This document shows positions 21,701 through 34,397 of a DNA stretch of 64,000 nucleotides, piece after piece; positions within the stretch are counted from its first letter, which is position 1; every line of letters starts with the position of its first letter. The DNA lies in the NCBI GenBank assembly GCA_033032865.1, contig JAWHQI010000004.1, positions 22,054,001 to 22,118,000 of the forward strand, given 5' to 3'. Origin of the DNA: Dactylorhiza incarnata (lineage: Eukaryota > Streptophyta > Magnoliopsida > Asparagales > Orchidaceae). A model generated the notes under the pieces. That model was not told the origin of the DNA. It worked only from the letters and a program-made list of their open reading frames with translations, and ran no database searches. A program made the translations under genes and the position numbers.

Positions 21701-22856
21701 TAGTTTGACAAAACTTGGGTTAAAAAATTACCCAACCAAATCAGTCCCAATTGGGCTGAAATTTTTACCAGGGTCATATAATAACCCTAAAGAGCACTCA
21801 CCAAAAGTTGGAGTGGATTGGAGGTAATTAGAGCCTATAATTAAATAATATATGAATTATTAAATTATTACAAAAACCTTAGAAATATGTTTTCCTAAAA
21901 TTTCCATCTTTTGATATGTTAAGGGGGTTGGTACAAATAGCATATGTTTCAATTTTCATGCCAATAGCATTTCCCTATCAAAAGTTATTCAAGAAAAGGT
22001 GACTGCACTACCCTAGGGACCAGTCCTACCAAAATGGCCCTACAGGGAGCTACAGTGCTCCTTTTGGGCTGAAACAAATTTTAAATTAAAGTAAGCACCA
22101 AGGGCTACAACTTTCATGTTGGCCAAGTTTTCATCAGAGGGGCCTAAGTATTTTTATGAAATTAATCTAGGCACTGCAAATATTGTGACCTAAATACAAA
22201 TATTAAAATAACATGTATATTGATCTTTGCACAGATCTTGAAGCATGATGAGTGTCCACGACTCATCTTCTTTCTCCAGCCGACGGATGAGGATGTCCAG
22301 TCCTGGGAGGTTTTAGGGATTGATTTCCTGGCCATCTGTGCCTCTTCCCGGCCAGCTAATGCCACCACCACCTCCGTTGAGGTGGTGGCCGGCGATAGAC
22401 GGTGGTTGGCCGACCGGAGGTGGTCGGAATTGGGATTTAGGGGAGGAACAAAAGCTCGAAAATGAGCCTCTTTTGGTGGCTTGATCCGAGCCCGATTTGA
22501 TTCGAATAAAGTCCCAAATCGACAAATATCCAACACTAGAGGAGGGAGGGATGATCGAACCTGTGTGGTGGGTTGAGAGCACGTATTCCGGCGAGTCGCC
22601 ATTGCCGGAGGTGGTGCTTTTGGTGCCATGTCGATCTAGGCCTCCTTTGCGTGGTTCTCACTGGAAGAAGGGGGGTTTCTCTCCTCTTCGATCTCTAAAG
22701 ATGTTAAAGGGTTCAATTGGGGGAGGGGAGGAGCCATGACATCAATTGCCATTAACACCATTAATGGTGGTTTTCGGCCACCTCCAAATCCCCTTGAATT
22801 CAGCCCCTTTGGGGCTGGAAAACCTCCCAATCTCCCTGCTACTGCCAGGGGAGATG

Positions 22857-22861
22857 GATCC
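22857..22861. other. Target-site duplication of solo LTR (GATCC)
   Basis: GATCC at 22857-22861 and again at 24018-24022. The empty site GGAGATGGATCCCTTTCAATT is preserved in the other LTR at about 33719. Confidence 0.95.
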
Positions 22862-24017
22862 TGTTGGACATGTGTGTCACATCCCTTTGTTTGAGAATAA
22901 CAAATCACATATTGTATTTGATATTGCTTGTAGTGTGTTTATAGTGTGCAGGAACAATAGGTGCAATACTCTACAGGTATAAAGCAGCTTGGAACAATCT
23001 TTTGAAAGGAGCAGCACTAACGCCAGCGCTAGCGCTACCGCCAACGCTACCGCCAGCGCTAACGCTACCGCCAGGCGCTAGCTTGAGCTCGTGCAGATCG
23101 TCAGACCGCCGACGGTTCCACAACCACTCAACACGACCGCTACCGCCAGCGCTATCGCTACCACAGGCGCTATCGCTACCGCCAGCGCTATCTTGAGTTC
23201 GTGCACAGCGCCACGCCGCCGACAGTTTCGTAACTGTTCTACACAACCGATACCGCCAGCGCTAGCGGCTACCGAAGGTGCTAGCGTGGAGTTCTATAAA
23301 ATGGAGTTTGCTTCTCGTTTTGGTTAGAGATCCCTGAGAGGTTGCTTGTGCCACAATTCCAGTGCTGTTATGCTGCCGAAGATGGATCTCCCACAAAAAG
23401 CTTAAGGAGAATTCTGGAGGAGGACTACGTCACGCTGCATCCGAAGGACGATTGCTTCTACCTCGCTTATGCTACAACGATCCTTCATCCTCGACTCCAG
23501 AGATCATATAGGGAGTTTTATTATTGTTTTTCATTATTTCCATTCCATACTTTCTTTGTAACCGTTTAGAGAATTCGCCTTGTGTTGGCGACTAGGTCTG
23601 GGTAGGACTTAGGGGGAAATTCGCCTTGTGTTGGCGACTAGGTCTAGGTGATTAGATCTAGGGGGTGCTCGAGGCCATATCCGGGGAAGGATTGGCTAAA
23701 GCCAACCGGTTTGTGGGGATACAAGTCGGTATAAAGAAGGAAAAGAAATTCACTTTTGTGTGCCTCCGATTTCTAGTGATATTGAAATCAAATTTTGTAA
23801 ACACCCTTTTTATATAATGCAATCATGATTATATTTGTGTTTATTTGATTTCTCTCAATTGGCGTAAAAATTTCATTATTGCAAAATTGTTATTACTAAA
23901 TTGTTATCTTATTTCCTATTAATCAAAAACAACTTAGTAATTATCTTGAAAATTATAAAAAGAATTTTATTCCCTTATTCACCCCCCCCCCTTCTAAGGG
24001 CGCCGTAAGATCAAACA
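22862..24017 (+). mobile_element. Copia solo LTR
   Basis: 1156 bp from TGTTGGACATG to AGATCAAACA, flanked by GATCC on both sides, with no internal region. The right part has CACCCCCCCCCCTTCTAAGG, as in the other copia LTRs here. It contains AGCGCT-based repeats (22996-23285) followed by a TATA box at 23295, so the parent read on the plus strand. It was left by LTR-LTR recombination. Confidence 0.93.
22996..23302 (+). promoter_or_regulatory. AGCGCTAGCGCT repeat cluster and TATA box of the solo LTR
   Basis: Repeats of CCAGCGCTAGCGCTACCGCC type (palindromic AGCGCTAGCGCT cores, also AGCGCTAACGCT and AGCGCTATCGCT variants) fill about 290 bp and stop about 10 bp before TATAAAAT (23295-23302). Two diverged ~115-bp blocks repeat CTTGAG(C/T)TCGTGCA.. 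with ACCG ends. The layout mirrors the palindrome-plus-TATA promoter of element 1 with an unrelated motif. Confidence 0.75.
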
Positions 24018-24229
24018 GATCCCTTTCAATTGGGAGCGTAATTGGTCATGAATGCCATTATTCTCCTTTTTCTCTCTCCACCATTTTTGGGGGAAATGGA
24101 GTTTTCTCTCTCCTGGCCGAATTCCCTGAAATTAAATGGAAATTTCAGTAATTTCCAATCCCACTAGATGGTGGACCACCTTAATTGAGTTTATCCCAAA
24201 TGGATTGGGTTTAATTTGGGCAAATTAGG

Positions 24230-24720
24230 TCATTTTGGCCAAAATTTAGGACAAGGTTGACTTTGGTCAAAATGACCATTTGGGTTGACCACAATGGGTG
24301 GGTAGTGACCCACATTGGACTCCCTTAAGGGTTAGGATGGTCTAGGTAGGGTTAATTTGGCAAGGTGAGGGTCAATTGACCCTTAATAGGTCACTTTGAC
24401 CAAAATAGGGCCAGGGTTGACTTTGGTAAAATTGGCCAAATTGGAGGTCACATGATGGGGATTTTTGGTCTATTGGGTCCCCAATATGCCTATAAGGGTA
24501 GGGGTAAGGTCAATTTGGCATGGTGGAGGTCAATTGGCCTTAATTAAGCTACTTTGACCAGTTTAGGGTTAGGTTTGACTTTGGTCAATTTGGCCTCTTT
24601 GGTTGACCCCAATGGGTCCCTAGTGCTCTAAGGGGACCCCTAGTGAGTTAAGGATGTTATGGTGGGGCCAAAGGGTCAAGGTGAGGCCCTAAAGTCCAAC
24701 CATAGGCTTGACATCTAAAA
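24230..24720 (-). promoter_or_regulatory. Dense TTGAC (W-box core) cluster in the chromovirus LTR U3
   Basis: About 16 occurrences of TTGAC or GTCAA on the plus strand between 24230 and 24720, often as GGTTGACTTTGGTCAA. On the minus strand this is 135-625 bp from the LTR start, i.e. U3. The counterpart in the right LTR is about 33930-34390. TTGAC is the core bound by WRKY factors; activity is not shown. Confidence 0.5.
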
Positions 24721-24952
24721 ATTGCTATTTGCAGACCACTTGCGTTTTCTCCTTCTTACCCAAGTTCACATGATCTTAAGTACTCCCCATGGTTTTGTCA
24801 TGATCTAGTCATAACAAAACCAAATTGGGGGTCTAGTTGCTTGGGGGATGTTACAAATTTCAATACATAAAAATAAAAATTTCGTCCCCAAAATTCAGGT
24901 TAGGCCTGTGGGGTTCCTACCACAAGTGAATAATGTAACATCCCAAAAAGAA

Positions 24953-26193
24953 TTAAGTTATATCTGTCGTAAAGAGCTCTAGATACTTTTGCTGCATCAA
25001 GTCCAGTGGCTCCCAGGTGTGCTCCTCCTATCCATGGTTCCTCCACAGGACTTTGACCAACAGAACTTTCTTGCGCCGCAGGACTCGCATCTCCATGTCG
25101 TCTATCCAGACTGGCTCCAGGTTAACTGATTGATCCGTAGCTACCGGCCCCTCTATAGTAGATATTCGCTGCTCTGGCCGTAGTAGAGCCCTCCTGAGTG
25201 AGGAGATGTGGAAGACGTCATGCAACCCCGCTAACTCCGGCAGTAGCTCTAGTCTGTAAGCCAAGGGGCCGATCCGCTCCAGGATCCTATAGGGCCCCAT
25301 ATATCTCGGACCGAGCTTCTTCCACCCGTGTACCCGCGAGACTCCATGCATCAGATGTATCTTCAAGAATACCCGATCTCCCACCTGGAACTCTACCATA
25401 CGATGTCGCGCATCGTAATACTTGGCCTGCCTACTCTGGGCCTCCAACATCCTGTCTCGAATCAGCCTCACCTGAGCCTCTGTGTCCTCTACGAACTCTG
25501 AGCCAAGTGCCTTGGGATCCTCATCCTGGATCTAATACAAAGGGGTACCGCACCTTTGTCTGTATAATGCCTCATAGGGTGCCATGCCTATGCTAACCTG
25601 GTGGCTATTGTTGTACGAGAACTAGACCAACGACAACAGTCTCTCCCATGGCTCCCCACGGTCAAGGTTGCATAGACGTAGAAGATCCTCCAAGGTTCGG
25701 TTGGTACGCTCCGTATGCCTGTCTGTCTGGGGGTGGAATGCAGTGCTGAATGTTAGTCGTGTGCCCAAGTAAGCCTGCACCACTCTCCACTCTCTCGATG
25801 TAAATCGACCGTCCCGATCTGACACGATCGTCCTAGGCACGCCATGGTACCGGACAAACTGCTCCACGAACTGTCTACCAAATCACCTACCGATGTGTCC
25901 TTTCTGACTGGAATAAATCAAGCCACCTTCGTCAATCTGTCGATGATCACCCATATTGAGTCATTCCCCGCATGTGATCGGGGAAGGCCGTGTATAAAAT
26001 CCATCGCGATGTCGTCAAACTTCCACTCCGGCACCGGGAGTGGCTGCAATAATCCGGCCGGGTTCTTGCATTCCGCCTTCACGAGCTGGCAAGACTCACA
26101 GTGAGTCACAAAATAAGTAATGCCCCTCTTCATGCCCGGCCAATACATGGTCCTCTTCAAGTACGCCGTCATCTTGGTGATGCCCGGGTGCAC
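24953..26193 (-). pseudogene. pol: Chromovirus integrase and chromodomain, broken
   Basis: Integrase zinc finger (MHPGITKMTAYLKRTMYWPG..HCESCQ, from 26193), core with DFIHGLPRS and DRLTKVA, then after a break SDRDGRFTS and FHPQTDRHTERTNRTLEDLL (25867-25622), completing the D, D, E triad. The C-terminal part (25471-25028) has RYMGPYRILERIGPLAYRLELP and LHDVFHISSLR. A chromodomain follows: VLLVKVLWRNHG, then a premature TAG (25030-25028), and in the same frame EEHTWEPLDLMQQKYLELF to a TAA at 24955-24953. The chromodomain places it among chromoviruses. Several stops lie between blocks. Confidence 0.85.
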
Positions 26194-26214
26194 CGAATAC
26201 CTATTGCAATGAGC

Positions 26215-28332
26215 CTATATCACGATGTCTTCCCAAATCCGGCCTCCTGCCGATACGTACACTCCGCCTCTAAAACTCAACAGGCCGTCCCTCAACGAAT
26301 AGTCTCCGGCTGAGCCTGCCTCCAAGGCTCTAAATATCGGCTCTAGCTTGGCATCCTGCCTCTGTCCATCCATGATGCGGTCTCGGATGTCATCTGTGGT
26401 ACTTATCGCCGCTAGGTACTCCTCATAAATCTCCGTATCATCCTCGGATACTAAGGAGATCTGCATGTCCTCGAACATCCATACTAGCTCCATGGCCATC
26501 AACTGGGGCTCTGCTCCCATCGTGGTAGCTCCCTTGCTCAGTGCGTCCGCCACCACATTCACCTTCCCCGGGTGGTAATACATGGTATACTAGTAGTCGG
26601 CCAAGAACTCCACCCAGTGCCTCTGTCGAATGTTCAGCTCCTTCTACGTATCTACGTACTTCTGATTTTTGTGATCTGAAAATATGTCACAGTGGACGCC
26701 ATAGAGGTAGTGCCGCCAGATCTTCAGGGCGAATACGACCGCTCCCATCTCCAAGCCATGCACCGGGTAATTCAGCTCTTAGTTTTTCAACTGGCGGGAA
26801 GCGTATGCTATCACGTGCCCGTTCTGCATCAGAACGACACCCATCCCCTGGTATGATGCATCCGTGTGTACCTGGAATCCTTTCTTTCCCGATGGAAGGG
26901 CATGGATGGGGGCCGTCATAAGCCGACCCTTTAGCTCCTGGAAAGCCGCCTCACACTGCGGCTTCCAAGTGAATCCAGTATCCTTCTTCGTCAGGGATTT
27001 GAGTGGGAGGGCTGTCTGGGAAAACCCCTGTACAAACTTCCGGTAATAACCGACAAGTTCTAGGAAGCTCCGCATGTCGGTGGCCATCTTCAGTGATGGC
27101 CAATCCCGTACTTCCTGTATCTTCGCCGGGTCCACTGCTAGACCATCTCCACTAATAATATGACCTAGGAAGGCCACCTCCTTCAGCCAAAACTAACACT
27201 TGCTGAACTTCGCATACAAGCGGTGCTCCCAAAGCTTCTCCAATGTTAGTGCCAAATGATGTGCATGTTCCTCCTCCGTCCTCGAATAGATTAGGATGTC
27301 GTCGATGAAGATGATGACAAAGATGTCGAGATATGGCTCGAACACCCGGTTCATCAGGCTCATAAATGCTGATGGTGCATTCGTGAGCTCGAATGGCATC
27401 ACAGTGAACTCATATAGTCCGTATCGGCTACTGAAAGCCGACTTCGGGATGTCCTCCTCCTGAATCCGCAGCTGATAATGCCCTGGTATCAAATCTAGCA
27501 TCGAGAAGCAGTGGGCTCCCTCCAGCTGGTCAAATAGCTCGTCTATCTTCAGTAGAGGGTATCCGCACCGTCTGCCTGTTCAGGACTCTGTAATCAATGC
27601 AGAGTCTGAGCGACCCATCCTTTTTCTTCACGAATAAGACCGGAGCTCCCCAAGGCGAGAAACTCGATCTAACGAACCCAACTTCCACCAGCTCCTGCAG
27701 CTAGCTCCGAAACACTTCTAGCTCCTTCGGGGCCATCCGATAGGGAGCTCTAGATACCGGCTTAGCCCTTGGCCCCAGTTGGATCTGAAAATCCTTCTCG
27801 CGGTGCGGTGGTAGCCCTGACAACTTCTCAGGAAATACGTCGGCAAAATCCCGCTCTACTGGGATACTAGCCACAGAATCCTTCTTCTTGATCGCCTCGA
27901 ACAGCACCTGGTATACCTTATCTCCCTTTAGGTGGGCCTTGACGGCCTGAATAGATGATAATAAGAGACGGGAGGAAGGTTTTATACCTTCGACTACTAC
28001 TTCCGTGTCCTCGTGCTTCAGAATAATCCTCCTTGTCGGGAAGTCAATCGTGCATGGTTCCAATACAGCCAATTCATGGCTAGGATCAGATTAAAGTCCT
28101 TTAGCTACCCTCCAATCTCCACTTTCATGTTGCAGTTTGTGTTTGTTACTATCTCCGATCCGTCCGGGAACCGCACCCTTCTGTGAATGCCCTCAAAGTG
28201 CTGGACTTGGTCCAGATCATCCACGAATTCTTCCGAGACGAACGAGTGTGAGGCACCCATATCAAATAAAGTGTATGCGGGTTTGTCGCAGACGAGCACT
28301 ATACCTGGGTGGTTTTTATATGTTTGGTTCAA
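26215..28332 (-). pseudogene. pol: Chromovirus protease, reverse transcriptase and RNase H, broken
   Basis: Protease segment at 28332-28105 with LFDMGASHSFVS, where the usual DTG/DSG is DMG. The RT N-terminal part (28072-27701) has VFPEKLSGLPPHREKDFQIQL and PVSRAPYRMAPKEL; middle and palm (27501-27193) have [11 protein letters not shown] and the catalytic FIDDILIYS. RNase H (27177-26779) has VHTDASYQGMG and VIAYASRQL, and the tail (26583-26215) has YYHPGKVNVVADALSKG. The blocks are separated by stops and frameshifts. Order PR-RT-RH-IN is the gypsy order. Confidence 0.87.
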
Positions 28333-28399
28333 TGCTAAGGTAAAACTAAAGTTTACTAAGTGCTAATGAACAAAAAAACCTTTAAAGTACCTGTAATGA

Positions 28400-29523
28400 C
28401 CCTTGCGGGGTCTCGGGGCTGAGCTAGGTCCAGAGTGTACATCTGGTCCCTGTTTTGTCCCCGGTCTCCACCCTGAAATATATGGCCTCAACCACATCCT
28501 CGGCATTCAAAATGCTGAGCCGGTGGGGCAGCCTGTGGTGCTTGTGGTGCATTCCTCTGAGGGCAGTTCCTACAAATGTGGCCAGTCTGGTGGCAGTGGT
28601 AGCACTCAGGTGGGGGAGGTGGACCACCTCTTCCTATCCTCAGCATCTCCCGCATCTGTAGAGGCTGCAGAGCCAACACCAGCTGCTCCTTCTGCTCCTG
28701 CCTCTCCTCCTGGCGGGGTCGTTCCTCCGCTCTTCTCTCTCCAATGTAACAACCCTTCTGCTGGTCTCTTCTGCCACTCCTTCCCTGGTCCTCTGCCGAC
28801 CTCTTCCTACGTCGAACAAGGTGCTGGTCAACTTCCAGCTTCTTGTCCATCTCCAAGATCTTGGCCATGCTGCCGTCAGAGACAAAGAGGAGGGCCTGCC
28901 TCAGCTCGTCACGGAGGCCCTTGTAGAATCTCTTAGCGTAGCCTGCATCATCCAGCTGATTGGACACAACAAACTGGGCTAGGTGTGTGAACTCCCGGTG
29001 ATACTCAACCACTGTCCTGATACCCTGCCTCAACTACAGGAACCTATCTTCCAGCTCATCCATTGCTGACTGTGGTACGTAGTGTTCCAGTAGCGCAGCC
29101 TTGAACTCATCCCATGAGATGTCAGCCGCCTCCAGTCCAGCATAAGTGGTGTCTAGTAGTGACTTCCACCACCTCTTTGCATGAGATTACAGGCACGAAA
29201 CCACTAGTGGTACTGCCATATCCGTCGGGCACTGTATCCCTGCCAGCATCTCATACATGATGTCCACCCACTCCTCAGTCCGCACAACTGTCTCCATCCC
29301 GAGGTATGATGGAGGGGAAACACCTCGGAAGGCACTCATCTAGTCGGCCTCGGGGATTGGCTGAGGAGTCGGTGCCTGCTGTGCCCTGAATGCCTCCAGT
29401 ATGGTAGTCAATGTTTGTCCCATCTCTGTTTGCTGAAACGGAGTAGGAGCCGGTGGTCGTGGGACGATGTTTGGAGTCGGAGGCACTCCATGCTGTGGGG
29501 TAGGGTTCGTCGCGGGCTACGAA
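28400..29523 (-). pseudogene. gag: Chromovirus gag, broken
   Basis: Downstream (minus strand) of the PBS. The clearest block, 29033-28488, has GIRTVVEYHREFTHLAQF, YAKRFYKGLRDELRQALLF and a CCHC knuckle CYHCHQTGHICRNC, typical of chromovirus gag. Upstream frames reading SAFRGVSPPSYLGMETVVRTEEW and KRWWKSLLDTTYAGLEAA are interrupted by stops near 29342, 29188 and 29036. No intact start can be assigned. Confidence 0.8.
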
Positions 29524-29640
29524 AGAAAATTATCACTCGTAAGAGGGTTTGCCTAAGAAATTTAGTTAAAGGTGGACTTTTCATGTGATTCCCATATGTG
29601 GCCCAGGGTTTGTAAACTTCTTTTCTTCGGATCGAGGTTT

Positions 29641-29652
29641 GCTTTGATACCA
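29641..29652 (-). other. Primer-binding site of the chromovirus
   Basis: Minus strand TGGTATCAAAGC, 3 nt from the LTR end (TCTTACA), initiator tRNA-Met type. Confidence 0.9.
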
Positions 29653-29655
29653 GTT

Positions 29656-32600
29656 TGTAAGACCCCATTTTTTTCTCCTCAAAAACCCTGGTCTTATGCC
29701 CTTAACTGCTGCTTTGCGGTGATACCCTCGCTCGGGAAGGTCGCTACTACAAAACGTTGATCCTGTCGGCCATATCGATCACAGTAAAAGAAAGAATATG
29801 ATTGATTAATTAGAAATCAAGTCCACATCACATGAATGTAATATCTCAAAAATAGAAGAGGTCCACATGGAATAACTGAATAAAAGGTACGGTAAAAATA
29901 AAGGGCTCATGCCCTGTACATCAATTCCTCACTAAAATTTCACTCGCGAAAGCATAAACTACTAAAGCTAAAAGACACTCATGGATCCTGTCAGTGGTGC
30001 TCCCGTGCTAGACTTACCTGCCTCCATCTGCATCGGCCTCTGGTGCTGCAACATCTCCTCGGTCCCCTAAAATAATAAGGTCCAACGACCGTTAGTTAAA
30101 AAGTCTAAGCCAATCCCCCACCCCTCCCGCGGTGACTCCTAGGCACCATGCGGGAAGGATGAAGCGGAGGACATCAAGGGATATAATCAAAAGCAGGTGA
30201 CAATGAATCTAACTACGGAAGGGTCTATTGGTAAGCAATATATAATACAATGAGTAAGCAGTAGGAAGTAAAATAGTAGCAAGTAAGCAGCAGTAAAAGG
30301 TAAAGCAGTTGTAAAGAAAGGAAACCTTAATTTATAAGAATGTCCACACAAACCTATACACCAAGGGGTCGTTTAGCAGAGCCTATCGTATAAAAAGTCC
30401 CATAACCAATTTATATGATAGGGGTAGGGGTTGAAATGCAATGTTTATGCCATGTCATACAAGGAGTGAAGTTTAATGTTATGTGCATACAAGGGCAACT
30501 CACACACTACGACTCTATGCGCACAAACCCTTAGTTCCCCCTTTTTGGAGCTAGCAAAACTCCCAGGATACTTCCGTAGTGGCAAACGGAAGCGGTGGGT
30601 TGGGTCTCGCCCACCTATAGGTTGGTATCTGCACTACCTAACTTAGACCTATCGTACGCCTCAACACTAAGAACACAACAACAGAACTCATTCGTACTCA
30701 TACTGGTTAGTCCTCCAAACTTTTCTTTGGTAAAGTGTTAACCACACTTACCGAGCAAAAGTAACGACGTCGGCGCGACGACCGTCGACACTAATGACCC
30801 ACCACCATATGCACATATAATATGTCCTACTATATCCCAAGCCATAAGCTCCCCGGGCTAACCTGCCCGTCATCATAACCTTCCGAGCCAACGGCTCGCC
30901 GGACCAACTCGTCCATACCAACAAGCTCTACTGAGTAACAAGCTCACAGGACTAGCCAGTCCACTACTACCACCACCGAGCCTACCGCTCGTAAAACTAA
31001 ACCTAACTAGCCTCCTTAACCATGGAGTGTGGGTGTGTGCATTATTAAGTTAATCTCGCACCGCCATTTATTCCTATACTTTAGGGTTAACCATGGATTT
31101 CTCGAGGACTACCCTGTGAGGGGCTCACTACGATGCTAGGAGCTACAATGGGATGACACCCCAAAGCTCCCTTTCCAATGTACTTAGTAATATTAGTGAC
31201 TACCCACAAGTACACCCTCCTTGTCATTACATTTGGATTACCCTAAGTATTTTATGACCCTCTACAGGGAAAGATGATCTTTCGTCGGTCCCGAACACAA
31301 CCCTACTCCTTAGCCTATCAGGTACACCCAACATTTAGAGCCCATAATGGTGACCTCACATCTTCTCTAGCATACTAGGTACACCATCTACCTTCCATGC
31401 CTACCTAATGATCCATAAATTACTCAATTTTTATAGTTTTACTATACGCAGACCAAATGAGTTATATGAGTTGCATAAGGGGAGGTACCCCAAATATTCA
31501 TCCAACTAACTCAAGATTATTACTGGGAGTCCATCATGATATTATAAGACTAAATACAGAGGATCATATATTTCCTTATTTAATTTGCATTTATTATAAT
31601 TTTCCTCAACAATGACCAAGTATGAAATTGAACATGAAGTATAAAATCTTCTTATGATATGGCCCCCATAAAATTATGGAAAATCTATGAAGTCAAAATA
31701 ACAGCAAATACATAATATCAAAATTTTGCAGTAAGGGGTTGGCCTCTAATTATAATATTGAACAATTACCTCAAATTAGAATTTAAAGAAGGAACCACCA
31801 AAAATACTTGTCTAAAAATTATGGGAAAATTACCAGACCTTCAGACTAATCCGAAAAGTCTACTGGCCAAATTTCAGAATTTATCAAGACTAATTAATCA
31901 CATAAATAAATATTTCAAGCAAACCCATACTAGGGAAAATTGTGAAGGAACCTACTGATAAATAATTCCAAATATTATACAAAAATTCAGAGAGCTTTAT
32001 AATGCCCTAAATTATCCTACCACCATGTTTCATAATTTTCCTGAGGATATTTGGCCCTTAATTATTTATTATATTCTTAAGACCAAATAGATGACTTGTG
32101 AATGAAGTGTTAATTAAATTAATTCAATAATTTCACAAAAATTACCAGAGACCTAATACATGATTATGAGGGCACCACCAAATTTTCATCCCATCTAAGG
32201 TTATTTGAGCCTATAAATTCCTCTTATAAGGAGGTTCCCAAAAATGGTTATTACTTAAATCAGAGGGGATAAGTGGTCCTAAAATTCTATTAAAATTTCC
32301 TAGGGAATATTTACACCCCATGAACTTATCTACCAAGTTTCATGACCATCCAAGGACATATGCCCCTATGTTCTTCATAAGGCTTAAAGTGCAACCCTAA
32401 GATAAAAACTAGGTTCCTAAGGCATATCCACCCCACACCACCCCAAATTATTCAAGGGGATGTCTTAGGTGATCCTAAATTAGTGGCCAAAGTTTCACAC
32501 CACTTGGATGAGATTGGCCACCTAATTCAATCATGTGCACTTTTAACCTAGTTTGACCTAGTTTGACCAAACTTGGGTTAACAAATTACCCAGCCAAATC

Positions 32601-34397
32601 AGTCCCGATTGGGCTGAAATTTTTTCCATGCTCATATAATAATCCTAAAGAGCACCCACCAAAATTGGGAGTGGATTGGAGGTCATTAGACTCTATAATT
32701 AAATAATATATGAATTATTAAATTATAACAAAATACATAGAAACATGTTTTCGTAAAATTCCCATCTTTGGATATGTTAAGGGGGGTTGGTACAAATAGC
32801 CTATGTTTCAATTTTCATGTCAATAGCATTTCCCTATCAAATGTTATTCAAGAAAAGGTGACTGCCCTACCCTAGGGACCAGTCCTACCAACATGACCCT
32901 ACAGGGAGCTATGTTGCTCCTTTTGGTATGAAACAAATTTTAAATTAAAGTACACACCAAGGGCTACAACTTTTATGTTGGCCACTTTTTCATGAAAGGG
33001 GTCTAAGTATTTTTATGAAATTAATCTATGTACTGCAAATAGTGTGACATAAATACAAATATTAAAATTACATGTATATTGATCTTTTCACAGATCTTGA
33101 AGCATGATGAGTGGCCATGGCTCATCTTCTTCATCCAGCCGACGGTTGAGGATGGCCTGTCCTGGGAGGTTTTGGGGATTGATTTTCGGGCCACCTGTGC
33201 CTCTTCCCGACCGGCCAATGCCACCACCACCTCCATTGAGGTGGTGGCCGATGATAGACGTTGATTGGCTGGCCAGAGTTGGTCGGAATCGGGATTTAGG
33301 GGAGGAACAAAAGCTCGAAAATGTGCCTCTTTCGGTGGCTTGATCCGAGCCCGATTTGGCTCGAATCAATCCCCAAATCGACAGAGATCTAGCACTAGAG
33401 GGGGGGGGGGGGGTGGGAGGATCAGACCTGTGTGGTGGGTTGAGAGTGCGTATTCCGGCGAGTCGCCATTTCCAGAGGTGGTGCTTTTGGTGCCATGTCG
33501 ATCTAGGCCTCCTCTGCGCGATTCTCACTGGAAGAAGGGGGGTTTCACTCCTCTTCGATCTCTGAAGATGTTAAAGGGTTCAATTGGGGGAGGGGAGGTG
33601 CCATGACATCAATTGCCATTAACAACATTAATGGTGGTTTTCGGCCACCTCCAAATCTCCTTGAATTCAGCCCCTTGGGGGCTGGAAAACCTCCCAATCT
33701 CCTAGTAACTTCCAGGGGAGATGGATCCCTTTCAATTGGGAGCTTAATTGGCCTTGAGTGCCATTATTCTCCTTTCTCTCTCTCCACCATTTTTGGGGGA
33801 AATGGAGCTTTCTCTCTCCTGGCCGAATTCCCAGAAATTGAATTGCAATTTTAGTAATTTCCAAACCCACTAGATGGCAGACCACCTTAATTGCGTCTAG
33901 CCCAAATGGATTGGGTATAATTTGGGCAAATTAGGTCATTTTGACCTAAATTTAGGACAATGTTGACTTTGGTCAAATTGACCATTTGGGTTGACCACAA
34001 TGGGTGGATAGTGACCCCTTGGACTCCCTTAAGGGTTAGGAAGGTCTAGGTAGGGTTAATTTGGCAAGGTGAGGGTCAATTGACCCTTAATAGGTCATTT
34101 TGACCAAAATAGGGCAATGGTTGACTTTGGTAAAATTTTCCAAATTGGAGGTCCCATGATGGGGCGTTTTGGTCTATTGGGTCCCTAGTATCCCTATAAG
34201 GGTTGGGGTAAGGTCAATTTGGCATGGTGGAGGCCAATTGGCCCTAATTAGGCTACTTTGACCCATTTAGGGTTAGGGTTGACATTGGTCAATTTGGCCT
34301 CTTTGGTTGACCCCAATGGGTCCCTGGTGCTCTAAGGGGACCCCTAGTGGGTTAGGGATGTCATGATGGGGTCAAAGGGTCAAGGTGAGTCCCTAAA
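29656..34397 (-). repeat. 5' LTR of the chromovirus, outer end truncated
   Basis: Follows 18798-24688 (without the solo LTR). It stops at CAAGGTGAGTCCCTAAA, where the other LTR continues for about 170 bp to GATGTTACA. At the break it is fused directly to the middle of element 2's LTR. It contains a G run near 33400 and the second TTGAC cluster. Confidence 0.85.

Larger units (their letters stand above)
18798..24855 (-). repeat. 3' LTR of the chromovirus, with a nested solo LTR
   Basis: Plus orientation start TGTAAGATGAATTTTTTTTC, end GGGGGATGTTACA. It matches 29656-34397 along its length except for the 22862-24022 insertion and the final ~170 bp, which the other copy lacks. No genes; short open frames are scattered by chance. 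Confidence 0.88.
18798..34397 (-). mobile_element. Ty3/gypsy chromovirus (Tekay/Del-like) with ~4.9-kb LTRs, decayed
   Basis: Minus-strand element: 5' LTR 29656-34397 (truncated at its outer end), PBS 29641-29652, gag, PR, RT, RNase H, IN and a C-terminal chromodomain, 3' LTR 18798-24855. Without the solo LTR inside it the left LTR is about 4.9 kb, very long for this group. All coding domains are interrupted. The region just before the 3' LTR reads TTTTGGGGACGAAATTTTTA, the usual end of Tekay/Del elements. Confidence 0.85.

Noticed and set aside
18798..22860. Host gene hidden in the long chromovirus LTR
   Set aside because: The same sequence is present in the other LTR at 29656-33720, and no frame is conserved between the copies.
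23002..23196. Ala/Leu/Pro-rich frame in the solo LTR
   Set aside because: Translation of AGCGCT repeats; no other support.
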